Positions 42,091-50,520 are shown, counted from the first letter of the stretch. The stretch: DNA of 64,000 nucleotides from CAYVBJ01 sp964449075 (GCA_964449075.1 CAYVBJ010000009.1:28422-92421); one strand, 5' to 3'. Numbers and translations: made by a program. The notes: generated by a model from the sequence alone, not told the origin.

Positions 42091-43290
42091 ATGAAGAAAA
42101 CGAAATCAAATATAAATAAATCTTTCTATCGCCATGTGGCTCAGACAAGTGAATCTCCGCTAGGCATAGAAATTGAATCTGCTGAAGGTTGTTATTTGAT
42201 TTCTGCAGACGGTGAAAAGTATGTGGACCTGATATCCGGTATTGCTGTGAGCAGTCTCGGGCACCGGCATCCTGCTGTGGTAAGTGCAATTGAAAAGCAA
42301 ATCAGGAAACATCTGCATGTAATGGTATATGGTGAATTCATTCAAAAACCACAGAGTGAGCTTGCTGAACTGCTTTGCAGCCGGCTGCCTGCTTCACTCG
42401 ACCGGGTCTATTTTGTGAACAGCGGAACAGAGGCAATAGAAGGGGCATTAAAACTGGCCAAAAAATCGACCGGCAGACATAAACTGGTTTCTTTTAACAA
42501 TAGCTACCACGGCGATACACACGGATCACTAAGTGTAACCGGAAGGGACATTTATCGTGATCCCTATGAACCGCTGCTGCCGGATGTCAGGTTCTTTGAT
42601 TTTAATTCTGATGACTGCCTGGATGCCATTGATGAACAGACAGCAGCTGTGATCCTGGAACCTATACAGGGTGAAGGGGGTATTATTCCTGCTCATAAAG
42701 AATGGTTAATGAAAATCAGGAATAAATGTGATGAAACCGGGACCAGGTTAATTTTTGATGAGATTCAAACCGGTTTCTACAGAACCGGGACTCTTTTTGC
42801 CTATGAATACTACAACGTTATTCCCGATATACTCTGTATAGCCAAAGCAATGGGAGGCGGGATGCCAATCGGGGCTTTTGTATCGTCAAGTGAATTGTTT
42901 GAAACATTCAAAGCGGATCCGCCTCTGAGTCATGTAACCACCTTTGGCGGACACCCGGTGAGTTGTGCCGCCGCTCATGCCAATTTGAAAACACTACTGA
43001 ATGGGGATTTCCCGGAAAAAGCTTTTCAAATTGCTAAGATGGCCTGTGAAATGCTAAAGGGAGACGGGATAGTGGAAGTGCGCGGACGTGGTGCTATGCT
43101 GGGCCTTCAGCTGGAAAGTTCGGAACTGGCAGCAAATGTAGTGAAGAATTGCCTTAAGCAAGGAATTATTGTTGGCTGGACTCTACATTCGAACTCATTG
43201 ATCAGAATAGCACCTCCGCTGATTATGTCAGGTGAATTACTTGGCAGTTGCTTCGATACGATAATGAAATCAATACGGAAATACAGGTGA
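42091..43290 (+). CDS. class III PLP-dependent aminotransferase (acetylornithine/ornithine type)
   Basis: 399 residues. Fold-type I class III signatures: VDLISGIAVSSLGHRHPAVV, YFVNSGTEAIEGALKLA, SYHGDTHGSLSVTG, VILEPIQGEGGI, RLIFDEIQTGFYRTGTLFA and the PLP lysine in CIAKAMGGGMPIGAF. Best fit is the acetylornithine/succinylornithine/ornithine aminotransferase group. No arg genes are adjacent, so the substrate stays open. Single gene with its own upstream region; the radical SAM gene follows after 58 bp. Confidence 0.9.
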   Translation: MKKTKSNINKSFYRHVAQTSESPLGIEIESAEGCYLISADGEKYVDLISGIAVSSLGHRHPAVVSAIEKQIRKHLHVMVYGEFIQKPQSELAELLCSRLPASLDRVYFVNSGTEAIEGALKLAKKSTGRHKLVSFNNSYHGDTHGSLSVTGRDIYRDPYEPLLPDVRFFDFNSDDCLDAIDEQTAAVILEPIQGEGGIIPAHKEWLMKIRNKCDETGTRLIFDEIQTGFYRTGTLFAYEYYNVIPDILCIAKAMGGGMPIGAFVSSSELFETFKADPPLSHVTTFGGHPVSCAAAHANLKTLLNGDFPEKAFQIAKMACEMLKGDGIVEVRGRGAMLGLQLESSELAANVVKNCLKQGIIVGWTLHSNSLIRIAPPLIMSGELLGSCFDTIMKSIRKYR

Positions 43291-43348
43291 GCAACGGTTT
43301 TTGATGTAACCGGTTTTCTATTGCAATAAAAATCTGTATCATATATGT

Positions 43349-44419
43349 ATGAAACATGTAAAAGAAAACAGGGCTGTACGGGGAAGGGGAGCATCCGCAA
43401 ATCCTGAAAACCGGTTTACAGACAAAAGTATAATATATGATCCGGATAGTGCAACCGAGTCATATCCATCAAAAAATACTACATTTATTACGGATTATTC
43501 GGAATCGATAATCTCATCCAACAAGAGCCCTGACATCCCTTTTGAATTTAGCCTGAATCCATATCGCGGCTGTGAACACGGCTGCGTATACTGTTATGCA
43601 CGGCCAACCCACGAATTCCTGGGATATTCTGCAGGGCTGGATTTTGAAACCAAAATTATAGTAAAGCGAGATGCTCCCCGGTTGTTAAAAAAAACGCTTG
43701 CCAAAAAATCCTGGAAACCACAAACACTGGTGATGAGCGGTGTTACCGATCCGTATCAGCCGGTGGAAAAGGAGCTTGAAATTACAAGAGGCTGTATTCG
43801 TGTACTTGCAGAATGTCTGCATCCTCTCGGAATCATCACGAAAAACCATTTGGTTACACGTGATATTGATCTTCTGATAAAACTGGCAAAAGTGAATGCA
43901 GTGCATGTGACAATATCAATAACTACTCTCAGGAATGACCTGGCCGGAGTGATGGAACCCAGAACTTCCCGCCCGGAACGGAGGCTGGACGCAATCCGGA
44001 GACTTTCGGAGGCAGGAATCAGCGTGGGGGTAAATATTGCACCGGTAATCCCGGGACTTACCGATGATGAGATGGTAAAGATTATGGAAAAATCGAAAGA
44101 GGCAGGTGCTGTTTGTGCCGGTTACCAGTTGCTGCGGCTGCCGTACGGCGTGAAAGATCTCTTTTTAGAGTGGCTTGAAGATCATTTTCCAAACAGGAAA
44201 AGTAAAGTAATCAACAAAATTTTGGACCTAAGGGAGGGAAAGCTGAATAAGTCAGAGTTTGGAGAGCGATTCAGGGGAACAGGTGAATATGCAGCGCAAA
44301 TTCGCAGGCTCTTTCAGATTCACTACGACAGACTTGGTTTTGCAAAAAGAAAAAAACCATGTAACAGAACATCATTCAAAAGACCCGAAACCGGTCAACT
44401 ATCTCTTTTTAACGAATGA
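43349..44419 (+). CDS. PA0069-family radical SAM protein
   Basis: 356 residues. The 4Fe-4S cysteines are C75, C79 and C82 in RGCEHGCVYCYARPTHEFLG; the N-terminal RGRGASANPENRF is typical of the PA0069 (SplB-related) group. TLVMSGVTDPYQPVEKELEITRG and YQLLRLPYGVKDLFLEWL are further family blocks. Related to spore photoproduct lyase but of unknown function. Its last 25 bp overlap the convergent gene at 44395. Confidence 0.92.
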   Translation: MKHVKENRAVRGRGASANPENRFTDKSIIYDPDSATESYPSKNTTFITDYSESIISSNKSPDIPFEFSLNPYRGCEHGCVYCYARPTHEFLGYSAGLDFETKIIVKRDAPRLLKKTLAKKSWKPQTLVMSGVTDPYQPVEKELEITRGCIRVLAECLHPLGIITKNHLVTRDIDLLIKLAKVNAVHVTISITTLRNDLAGVMEPRTSRPERRLDAIRRLSEAGISVGVNIAPVIPGLTDDEMVKIMEKSKEAGAVCAGYQLLRLPYGVKDLFLEWLEDHFPNRKSKVINKILDLREGKLNKSEFGERFRGTGEYAAQIRRLFQIHYDRLGFAKRKKPCNRTSFKRPETGQLSLFNE

Positions 44420-44796
44420 AATAGTTCGTTTGTTTTCCGATTGAAGCGGAGTTCCCACTCTCCCGACTCTTCATCATCGAATCCAATTTGCAGCTTTTGG
44501 GAGAGTTCAATTTCATGCAGCTGGGAAGGAGCAATTAAAAGTTCTTTCTGCATGCCGGGTGGAAGATTTCTCAATTCGTTCAATTCATCATTCAGATACT
44601 GCATGTACTCAGGTTTAAATTCACTTTCTGTGATGAAGGTTTTTATTAAACTGTAAGCTACCCGTCGGTTATTACGGAATCTCTCCTGAACGGCATCAGG
44701 TAATTTTGTAATTTCCCTTTGTCCTGAAAAGAGATAAAACTGAACTGCTTTTTCTAAATACGTTTGCTGCTGTGCATCAAGATGTTTTTTATACAT
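44395..44796 (-). CDS. hypothetical protein, helical
   Basis: 133 residues, charged and mostly helical (LDAQQQTYLEKAVQFYLFSG, RRVAYSLIKTFITESE), no signal or membrane segment. Not recognised. The 3' end overlaps the radical SAM gene by 25 bp on the other strand. The opposite-strand frame over the same stretch is not protein-like, which supports this strand. Confidence 0.65.
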   Translation of the reverse strand: MYKKHLDAQQQTYLEKAVQFYLFSGQREITKLPDAVQERFRNNRRVAYSLIKTFITESEFKPEYMQYLNDELNELRNLPPGMQKELLIAPSQLHEIELSQKLQIGFDDEESGEWELRFNRKTNELFHSLKRDS

Positions 44797-44881
44797 AGTG
44801 TAAAAAGATGCTGAATTTTAAAGGGTTCTACAATGTTTTAAGAACATGAAACTGAAAAATCAATAAATAAACAATAATGCA

Positions 44882-45466
44882 ATGGCTGAAGTAAACTCAA
44901 CAATGATGGGGCTTGGGAAAAAGGCCCCGTCTTTCAATTTACCCGATACGAAAGGCAATAAGATTTCGATCAATGATGTGAAAGGCAGAAATGGTCTTCT
45001 GGTGATCTTTATGTGCAATCACTGCCCGTATGTAAAATTAATAAAGAGTGAACTTGCAGCATTTGCAGAGCAATACCAGGAAAAAGGGATTGGTATTGCA
45101 GCGATTAACGCCAATGATGCTGAGAACTACCCGGACGACAGGCCCGAAAAGATGAAAGAGGAAGTAGAGCGGTTTGGTTATACCTTTCCTTACCTCTATG
45201 ATGAAAGCCAGGAAGTGGCTAAGGAATACGGAGCAGCCTGCACACCGGATTTCTTTTTGTTTAACAAGAACCTGGAGCTGGTTTACAGGGGTCAGTTTGA
45301 TGACGCAAGGCCGGGCAATGATAATGAGGTAACCGGTAGCGATTTGCGAAGAGCTGCGGATGCTTTGCTGGAGGGTGAACAGATTCCCGAAGAAGAACAG
45401 AAACCAAGTATAGGCTGTAACATTAAATGGAAAAAGGGGAATGAACCTGACTATTTTAACCAATAA
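44882..45466 (+). CDS. thioredoxin-family protein, PRX-like (AhpC/TSA-related)
   Basis: 194 residues, no signal peptide. GKKAPSFNLPDTKGNKISI opens a peroxiredoxin/TlpA-like fold; the active site is FMCNHCPYVKL (C45, C48). The rest (GIAAINANDAENYPDD, CTPDFFLFNKNLELVYRGQFDD, GCNIKWK) matches the PRX_like1 thioredoxin family. Likely a cytoplasmic redox enzyme. First of a group with pdxH, trmB and an NTF2-like gene. Confidence 0.9.
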   Translation: MAEVNSTMMGLGKKAPSFNLPDTKGNKISINDVKGRNGLLVIFMCNHCPYVKLIKSELAAFAEQYQEKGIGIAAINANDAENYPDDRPEKMKEEVERFGYTFPYLYDESQEVAKEYGAACTPDFFLFNKNLELVYRGQFDDARPGNDNEVTGSDLRRAADALLEGEQIPEEEQKPSIGCNIKWKKGNEPDYFNQ

Positions 45467-45493
45467 TAAAATATGCTCTGAAGAGCTTGACAG

Positions 45494-46135
45494 ATGAATA
45501 AAAAAATAAGTGACCTGAGACGGGAGTATATAAAAGGCGGTCTTATCGAGACGGATTTGCCGGAGAATCCCGTGGAACTGTTCAGAGAGTGGTTTACCGA
45601 AGCTCTTGAGACGGAAGTTACAGAGCCTAATGCTATGTCGCTTGCAACTGTGAACAGGAAAGGGCGTCCGGAGGTCAGAACTGTGCTACTGAAAGAGATT
45701 GAAGAAACAGGCATTCAGTTTTTTACCAATTATAATAGCGACAAAGCTTCCGACCTCGAATATATGCCCTATGTGGCTTGCGGATTTTGGTGGGCAGAAT
45801 TAGAGAGGCAAATACGCATTAACGGATCTGCAGGAAAACTATCTGAAAATATCAACAATGATTATTTTAAGACACGTCCGCGTGAGAGTCAGATCGGCGC
45901 ATGGGCATCCGATCAAAGCAGCAAACTTAAAAACAGGGATGAGTTGCTTGAAAATTATAAGAAATTTGAAAAAGAATTTGAGGGTAAAACCATACCCAAA
46001 CCCCCGAACTGGGGCGGGTATTCAGTTCAGATAGAATCAATCGAGTTTTGGCAGGGAAGGCCGGGGCGGCTGCACGACCGGATTCTCTATACAGCCGGAA
46101 ATCAGAAATGGAAGATGGAAAGGCTGGCTCCGTAA
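45494..46135 (+). CDS. pdxH: pyridoxamine 5'-phosphate oxidase
   Basis: 213 residues. FMN-dependent oxidation of PNP/PMP to PLP. Family blocks: MSLATVNRKGRPEVRTVLLKE, FFTNYNSDKASDL, CGFWWAELERQIRINGSAGKL and the C-terminal EFWQGRPGRLHDRILY and RLAP. Normal length. The stop is immediately followed by the trmB ATG with no spacer, so the two are coupled. PLP made here serves the aminotransferase and threonine synthase nearby only in the general sense. Confidence 0.96.
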   Translation: MNKKISDLRREYIKGGLIETDLPENPVELFREWFTEALETEVTEPNAMSLATVNRKGRPEVRTVLLKEIEETGIQFFTNYNSDKASDLEYMPYVACGFWWAELERQIRINGSAGKLSENINNDYFKTRPRESQIGAWASDQSSKLKNRDELLENYKKFEKEFEGKTIPKPPNWGGYSVQIESIEFWQGRPGRLHDRILYTAGNQKWKMERLAP

Positions 46136-46816
46136 ATGGGTAAAAATAAGCAACAGAGATACCGGGAAGTTGAAGAATTTCCAAATGTTTTTCTGTACAC
46201 CGATTACACTGAAGGTTCAGAAAAACCAAGGGGTAAATGGCATTCGGATATATTTAAAAATGTGAACCCGATTATTGCTGAACTTGCCTGCGGAAAAGGA
46301 GATTACACATTGCAGCTTTCTGATAAATACCCCGATAAGAATTATATTGGGATAGATATCAAAGGTGACCGAATCTGGAAAGGAGCCAAAAAAGCGTTAA
46401 AGGACGGGCGGGATAATGTTAGATTTCTCAGGATTTATATCGACCATCTGGATGAATATTTCGAATTTGGAGAAATTTCGGAAATTTGGATCACATTTCC
46501 AGATCCCTATCCTAAAAAAGGGGATATCTCCAAAAGATTGACATCACCTAAATTCCTGAATATTTATTCAAGGGTTTTAAAACCGGGCGGCCTGATTCAC
46601 CTGAAAACAGATTCCGATCTGCTGTTTGAATTTACGATGGAAACAATCCGTAATAACAAATGCGAATTTGTGAATGCAAGCAACGATATTTACAATGAAA
46701 AATCGGTTGACAACGATCTTATGATTAAAACCTATTACGAAAAAAAACACCTGGAAAACAGGAAGACCATTAAGTATGTAGCTTTTCGCTTGCCTGAAAA
46801 GATTGCAAATCATTAA
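46136..46816 (+). CDS. trmB: tRNA (guanine-N7-)-methyltransferase
   Basis: 226 residues, class I SAM methyltransferase. AELACGKGDYTLQLSDKYP is motif I (AELACGKG in place of the usual E-GCG-G), YIGIDIKGDRIW follows, and ITFPDPYPKKGD carries the TrmB-specific FPDPWPK-like loop (Tyr for Trp). HLKTDSDLLFEFT is the last block. Makes m7G46 in tRNA. ATG directly abuts the pdxH TAA. Confidence 0.95.
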   Translation: MGKNKQQRYREVEEFPNVFLYTDYTEGSEKPRGKWHSDIFKNVNPIIAELACGKGDYTLQLSDKYPDKNYIGIDIKGDRIWKGAKKALKDGRDNVRFLRIYIDHLDEYFEFGEISEIWITFPDPYPKKGDISKRLTSPKFLNIYSRVLKPGGLIHLKTDSDLLFEFTMETIRNNKCEFVNASNDIYNEKSVDNDLMIKTYYEKKHLENRKTIKYVAFRLPEKIANH

Positions 46817-46828
46817 TAAAATTGTGTT

Positions 46829-47224
46829 ATGATCGAGAACTGCAAAAAAGAGGTTATCACACTACACCGGTTTTTTGAAGAGTGGTTTAAGGGAGATTTG
46901 CCGGATGATGAAAAGACATTCTCAAGAATTACCGGGGCACTGGATGATGACTTTTTAATCGTATCACCAGGTGGGAACATTACAGATAAACCGGGGCTGA
47001 CAGCCGGCTTAAAAATGGCTCATAGCAGGTGGGATACCGGAACTATTCAAATCAAAAATATAAACGGCAGATACATTTCCGGGGATATCTGCCTGCTGAT
47101 GTACGAGGAGTGGCAAACAACTCCGGAAGAAACGACAACCCGCCTGAGTTCCGCCCTGTTTCAAAAAGAGGAGAATGCGTTTAATGGAGTAAAATGGATT
47201 CACCTGCATGAAACCTGGATTTGA
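46829..47224 (+). CDS. DUF4440/NTF2-like small protein
   Basis: 131 residues, no signal. Order of elements (ITLHRFFEEWFKGDLPDD, DDDFLIVSPGGNITDKPGL, ISGDICLLMYEEWQ, WIHLHETWI) fits the NTF2-like DUF4440 group. It starts 12 bp after trmB and probably shares its transcript. Function unknown. Confidence 0.78.
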   Translation: MIENCKKEVITLHRFFEEWFKGDLPDDEKTFSRITGALDDDFLIVSPGGNITDKPGLTAGLKMAHSRWDTGTIQIKNINGRYISGDICLLMYEEWQTTPEETTTRLSSALFQKEENAFNGVKWIHLHETWI

Positions 47225-47232
47225 TGGAAAAA

Positions 47233-47547
47233 TTAAATTTTTTCCGAAATAATCGCTTGCAGCTGATTAGCCTGCATCACACCTGCCTGTCTCCAGAGCA
47301 CATCGCCATTTTTAAACAACATTAGTGTTGGTATACTGCGAATGTTGTACTTGCTTGCCACAGCCCGGTTTTTATCTGTATCGATTTTGATAACAATTAT
47401 TTTATCACCCATTCTCTTTTTCAGGTCCTTCAATATTGGCGGCATCATCTTGCAAGGGCCGCACCAATCGGCATAAAAATCAACCAGAACCGGTTTATTA
47501 CCATGAATCAGTTCTGAAAAAGTAGTTTTTATTTTTTCTGATTTCAT
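47233..47547 (-). CDS. trxA: thioredoxin
   Basis: 104 residues, standard thioredoxin length. Active site FYADWCGPCKMMP (CGPC), cis-proline in IRSIPTLMLFKNG, and the usual GVMQANQLQAII end. General disulfide reductase of the cytoplasm. Convergent with the DUF4440 gene. Upstream 161 bp (47548-47708) contain no gene I can support. Confidence 0.94.
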   Translation of the reverse strand: MKSEKIKTTFSELIHGNKPVLVDFYADWCGPCKMMPPILKDLKKRMGDKIIVIKIDTDKNRAVASKYNIRSIPTLMLFKNGDVLWRQAGVMQANQLQAIISEKI

Positions 47548-47708
47548 TCTTTTAAGTCTATTAACAGTTATTCAGCAATGTTAACGTGTAAAGATCCTGT
47601 TATGTTTTGAGTGACCTGTTGCAGTTAATCAGCTATGTTTTTAAAAAAATCAGAGATAAGCTACGTTACATGACATAGATTTTCCGAAAAACCAATTTAT
47701 AAATAAAA

Positions 47709-48134
47709 CTAAAATTCTGTATTCCAACGGGGAAGTGAACCATGCATCAAATAATGCTGCTGCATAATGAGCGCCTCTATGACAGACGGGATATCGTACT
47801 CACCTTGATAAATAGTTTCATGCCAATAGATATCCAAGGCATCTGTACGGGCTTGTTTCATCTTTTCAGGTTAGGATTTTGACCTTGGTCTGTCAAATTG
47901 TATTCCGCTTACAATCCGGCCATAAAGCCCGCCATTTTGATGAGTGATTGTGCCATTATTTTTCATCTTGCCGGATGAACCGATATAAATCAGGTTGATC
48001 TTGCCATGAGCCAGCTCAAACACCAAGTAGACACCGCTTGCATTTTTTGGTGCATTGCAGGAGTCAGCAAGGTTTTCGTCAGGATTAAAGAAAAAGTGAC
48101 CAGTGTTTTTGTAATCTTTTAGTTCGTCGAACAT
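47709..48134 (-). pseudogene. GIY-YIG-like gene split by an in-frame stop
   Basis: The 5' part (48134 to TAA at 47871-47873, 87 codons) encodes GVYLVFELAHG...LIYIGSSG...GGLYGRIV, the GIY-YIG nuclease core start. Reading straight on in the same frame past that TAA gives PEKMKQARTDALDIYWHETI and a further stretch ending at TAG 47709, total 142 codons. The second half looks like the family's C-terminal helix-strand part (DIYW, then an acidic helix VIEALIMQQHYL). So one stop interrupts an otherwise continuous frame. It could be a pseudogene, a sequencing error or a gene with internal restart at ATG 47861. Confidence 0.65.
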
Positions 48135-48302
48135 AAAAATGGTTTTGCAGCGTGAAGTTATTAATTATTTTCGTTTGAAAGATAGTGACTCTGAAAGGAA
48201 AGTTTTGGATTTCTCTATTAATTAAGCTTATGAAACGAATTCAGATGGTCAGGTTCAGGAATCACGTAACTTCGGTGATTAAAACCGAGTTTTACCTGAA
48301 TC

Positions 48303-48340
48303 AAAAAAAAAGGATCTGATAAAAGTCAGATCCTTTTTTT
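48303..48340. terminator. bidirectional rho-independent terminator
   Basis: AGGATCTGA (48311-48319) pairs with TCAGATCCT (48326-48334) around 6 nt, with A-run on the left and T-run on the right. It sits just after the 3' end of the minus-strand tRNA-Glu at 48353 and would end that transcript. Confidence 0.8.
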
Positions 48341-48352
48341 GTTGTAAATTTG

Positions 48353-48425
48353 TACCGCGTACGGGATTTGAACCCGTGTTACCGCCGTGAAAGGGCGGCG
48401 TCCTAAACCCCTAGACGAACGCGGC
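48353..48425 (-). tRNA. tRNA-Glu (TTC)
   Basis: Minus-strand cloverleaf of 73 nt, acceptor GCCGCGT/ACGCGGT, anticodon loop CTTTCAC with TTC, T-arm GGTTCAAATCC. CCA is not encoded. Sequence identical to the copy at 49679-49751. Confidence 0.95.
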
Positions 48426-48499
48426 TGATTAGTTAGTAATGAATCTAAAAACATAAGAGAGTTTTAAAAACCTGAACACTCATGATTTTTAAAAAAAAG

Positions 48500-48574
48500 G
48501 GAGCCCGATGGGAATTGAACCCACGGCCTCCAGGGCCACAACCTGGCGCTCTAACCGACTGAGCTACGGGCTCC
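48500..48574 (-). tRNA. tRNA-His (GTG)
   Basis: Minus-strand cloverleaf, acceptor GAGCCCG/CGGGCTC with the extra G at -1 facing C73 that marks tRNA-His, anticodon GTG in loop TTGTGGC, T-loop GGTTCAATTCC. Transcribed toward the tRNA-Glu at 48353. Confidence 0.95.
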
Positions 48575-48874
48575 GTAAAAGATGTGATTTTTTTAAAATC
48601 ACAGAATTTTAAAGTTACAGAACAGGATGCTTATAAACAAGCATGACAGAGATATTAAACATATTATCTGAATCTAAAACAGGATATTTTTTCCGGATTT
48701 TTATAAAGTAAATTTTATGAAAATCTTTCACGTAATCCGCCATATCAGCTGCTTTTTTTGATGAAATTTTTGAATACAGGCAGGTTCGAAATTATTTTCA
48801 GGCTTTTCCGAATGAAATGATAATAGGTCAGTTTTTTGTTTTAATATTTACTACTGGAATACAAATATATAATC
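48575..48874. other. 300-bp intergenic region, little visible
   Basis: No ORF, tRNA or clear promoter motif. The only structure is a short AT-rich inverted repeat (GTGATTTT...AAAATCAC, 48584-48602) just upstream of the tRNA-His 5' end. It must contain the promoters of tRNA-His (minus) and pcm (plus). Confidence 0.5.
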
Positions 48875-49516
48875 ATGAGTGAATTTAAAAACAAAAGAGA
48901 AGAGATGGTTGAACGTCAATTGGTCAGTCGCGGAATAACCGACGAAAGAGTGTTGGATGCAATGCTGACTGTTCCGCGTGAAAAATTTGTCCCGGCCAGC
49001 ATGACCGGGCGGGCATATGACGATTCTGCTTTGCCAATTGGCTCAGATCAGACTATTTCACAGCCTTATGTAGTTGCACTGACTATCGAGGCATTGAATC
49101 CTGGTCCTGAGTATGTAATTTTAGATATCGGAACAGGATCCGGCTATGCAGCTGCTGTTGCAGGAAAAATTGTAAAAGAGGTATATACAATAGAGAGAAT
49201 AGAATCTCTTGCTAATTTTGCTAAGAAAAACCTGGAGCAAGCCGGATGTGACAACGTTCATTTAAAACACGGAGACGGCACCAAAGGCTGGCCTGAACAT
49301 GCTCCTTATGACGGTATAATGGCTGCTGCCGCATCATCCGATATCCCCGATGCATTGAAGGATCAGCTGGCCACAGAAGGGCATTTGGTTATGCCCGTAG
49401 GAAAGGGCTTGCTGGGTCAGACGCTTCGCCGCTATACCAAAAAAGAGGATGGAAAATTTAAAAAAGAAAATCTGATTCCTGTACGCTTTGTTCCGCTGCT
49501 CAGTGGAAAAGATTAA
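48875..49516 (+). CDS. pcm: protein-L-isoaspartate O-methyltransferase
   Basis: 213 residues. Repairs isoaspartyl residues using SAM. Family blocks: MVERQLVSRGITDERVLDAM, VPREKFVP, YDDSALPIGSDQTISQPYVV, then SAM motif I ILDIGTGSGYAAAV, and the post-motif YDGIMAAAA and GHLVMPVG. Inserted on the plus strand within a minus-strand tRNA group. Confidence 0.95.
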   Translation: MSEFKNKREEMVERQLVSRGITDERVLDAMLTVPREKFVPASMTGRAYDDSALPIGSDQTISQPYVVALTIEALNPGPEYVILDIGTGSGYAAAVAGKIVKEVYTIERIESLANFAKKNLEQAGCDNVHLKHGDGTKGWPEHAPYDGIMAAAASSDIPDALKDQLATEGHLVMPVGKGLLGQTLRRYTKKEDGKFKKENLIPVRFVPLLSGKD

Positions 49517-49628
49517 AGATGTTAATTTTTTTAAACAGTAACCGGGCTGACCTTAAAAAAATTGTTGAAATAAATCTATTAGACCAATAAAAGGTGAAAA
49601 GTCATTTTGCGAGGATTGTACAAGGAAC

Positions 49629-49672
49629 AAAAAAAGCCATAAAGTGAAATAAAATATCACCTTATGGCTTTT
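49629..49672 (-). terminator. terminator of the minus-strand tRNA operon
   Basis: A 16-bp stem with one mismatch (49632-49647 with 49657-49672, core AAAAGCCATAA) around a 9-nt loop, ending in a U-run when read on the minus strand. It lies 7 bp after the tRNA-Glu 3' end, and may also stop pcm transcription from the other side. Confidence 0.8.
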
Positions 49673-49678
49673 GTAGAG

Positions 49679-49751
49679 TACCGCGTACGGGATTTGAACC
49701 CGTGTTACCGCCGTGAAAGGGCGGCGTCCTAAACCCCTAGACGAACGCGGC
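49679..49751 (-). tRNA. tRNA-Glu (TTC), second copy
   Basis: Same 73-nt sequence as 48353-48425. Last gene of the minus-strand set Pro-Arg-Cys-Glu, followed directly by a terminator. Confidence 0.95.
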
Positions 49752-49829
49752 ATAATATTTTTTCCAATCTCGAATCCAAAGTTGTTTAAGATAACTCAGG
49801 ACTCTTAAGATCCAATACTATTTTAAATG

Positions 49830-49900
49830 AGGCGACAGGCGGATTCGAACCGCCGTACGAGGTTTTGCAGACCTCTGCCTAACCACTCGGCCATGTCGCC
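49830..49900 (-). tRNA. tRNA-Cys (GCA)
   Basis: 71-nt minus-strand cloverleaf, acceptor GGCGACA/TGTCGCC, discriminator T (U73), anticodon GCA in loop CTGCAAA, T-loop GGTTCGAATCC. U73 and GCA are diagnostic of tRNA-Cys. Confidence 0.95.
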
Positions 49901-49906
49901 TTAAAA

Positions 49907-50050
49907 AACAGTAAATCAAATATCACAGATAGTACGCCCGACAGGCCGAAGCACTGCTTCGGAAGATCAGCATTCAGATCTGTTTTACATCCAGAATCGA
50001 ATAAAAAAGATAACAGTAAATCAAATATCACAGATAGTACGCCCGACAGG
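49907..50050. repeat. 39-bp direct repeat carrying the tRNA-Arg 3' end, with a palindrome between
   Basis: 49907-49945 and 50012-50050 are identical over 39 bp, ending in ACGCCCGACAGG, which is the 3' acceptor and T-arm part of the tRNA-Arg gene. The first copy is followed not by the rest of a tRNA but by the palindrome CCGAAGCACTGCTTCGG (49946-49962). So a partial tRNA-Arg duplicate lies on the downstream side of the real gene. Confidence 0.75.
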
Positions 50051-50111
50051 AATCGAACCTGTAACCTACTGCTTAGAAGGCAGTTGCTCTATCCAGTTGA
50101 GCTACGGGCGC
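50038..50111 (-). tRNA. tRNA-Arg (TCT)
   Basis: 74-nt minus-strand cloverleaf, acceptor GCGCCCG/CGGGCGT, anticodon TCT in loop CTTCTAA, D-arm AGCTCAACTGGATAGAGC, T-loop GGTTCGATTCC. The only intact member of a small family of tRNA-Arg-derived fragments on both sides. Confidence 0.93.
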
Positions 50112-50367
50112 TCAGGTTAACTCGGATTCGCCAAACTAAGTCAAATAACAATTCACAAACGCATTAGGCTATCGAACCTGGTAACCTTCCCGACGCAGAC
50201 GTCGGGATGCTCTATCCAGTTGAGCTACGGGCGCTCAGGTTAACTCGGATTCGCCAAACTAAGTCAAATAACAATTCACAAACGCATTAGGCCATTGAAC
50301 CTGATAACCTTCCCGACGCAGACGTCGGGATGCTTCCCGATAATGATCGGGATTGAGCTACGGGCGC
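50085..50367 (-). repeat. tandem tRNA-Arg-derived units with anticodon arm replaced by palindromes
   Basis: An 84-bp block (5' third of tRNA-Arg plus its leader) at 50085-50168 recurs at 50208-50291, period 123 bp. Each is followed by a degenerate T-arm (CGAACCTGGTAACC; TGAACCTGATAACC), then the perfect palindrome CCCGACGCAGACGTCGGG exactly where the anticodon arm should be, then the D-arm/acceptor part. The last unit also has TCCCGATAATGATCGGGA and ends at GGGCGC 50367. These two tRNA-like units (50169-50234 and 50292-50367) are pseudogenes. This fills the 335-bp space between tRNA-Arg and tRNA-Pro. Confidence 0.78.
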
Positions 50368-50446
50368 ATTTACAATTTTGAATTGTAAGTCCTCAATGCA
50401 CCCGTTAATTTATAATTAAAAGTTCAAAATTGAGAATTTGAAAATG

Positions 50447-50520
50447 TCGGGGAGACAGGATTTGAACCTGCGGCCCTTCGCTCCCAAAGCGAATGCGCTA
50501 CCGGACTGCGCCACTCCCCG
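50447..50520 (-). tRNA. tRNA-Pro (TGG)
   Basis: 74-nt minus-strand cloverleaf, acceptor CGGGGAG/CTCCCCG, anticodon TGG in loop TTTGGGA, T-loop GGTTCAAATCC, discriminator A. First gene of the minus-strand tRNA set. Confidence 0.95.

Noticed and set aside
48231..48320. 29-codon ORF (MKRIQMVRFRNHV...)
   Set aside because: Too short, no ribosome site, and it runs into the terminator stem at 48311.
49553..49753. 66-codon minus-strand ORF over a tRNA
   Set aside because: It covers the tRNA-Glu gene and its terminator; the apparent protein is translated tRNA sequence.
50085..50367. CRISPR array
   Set aside because: Two to three units with 123-bp period made of tRNA-Arg sequence; no regular short repeats with unique spacers and no cas genes.
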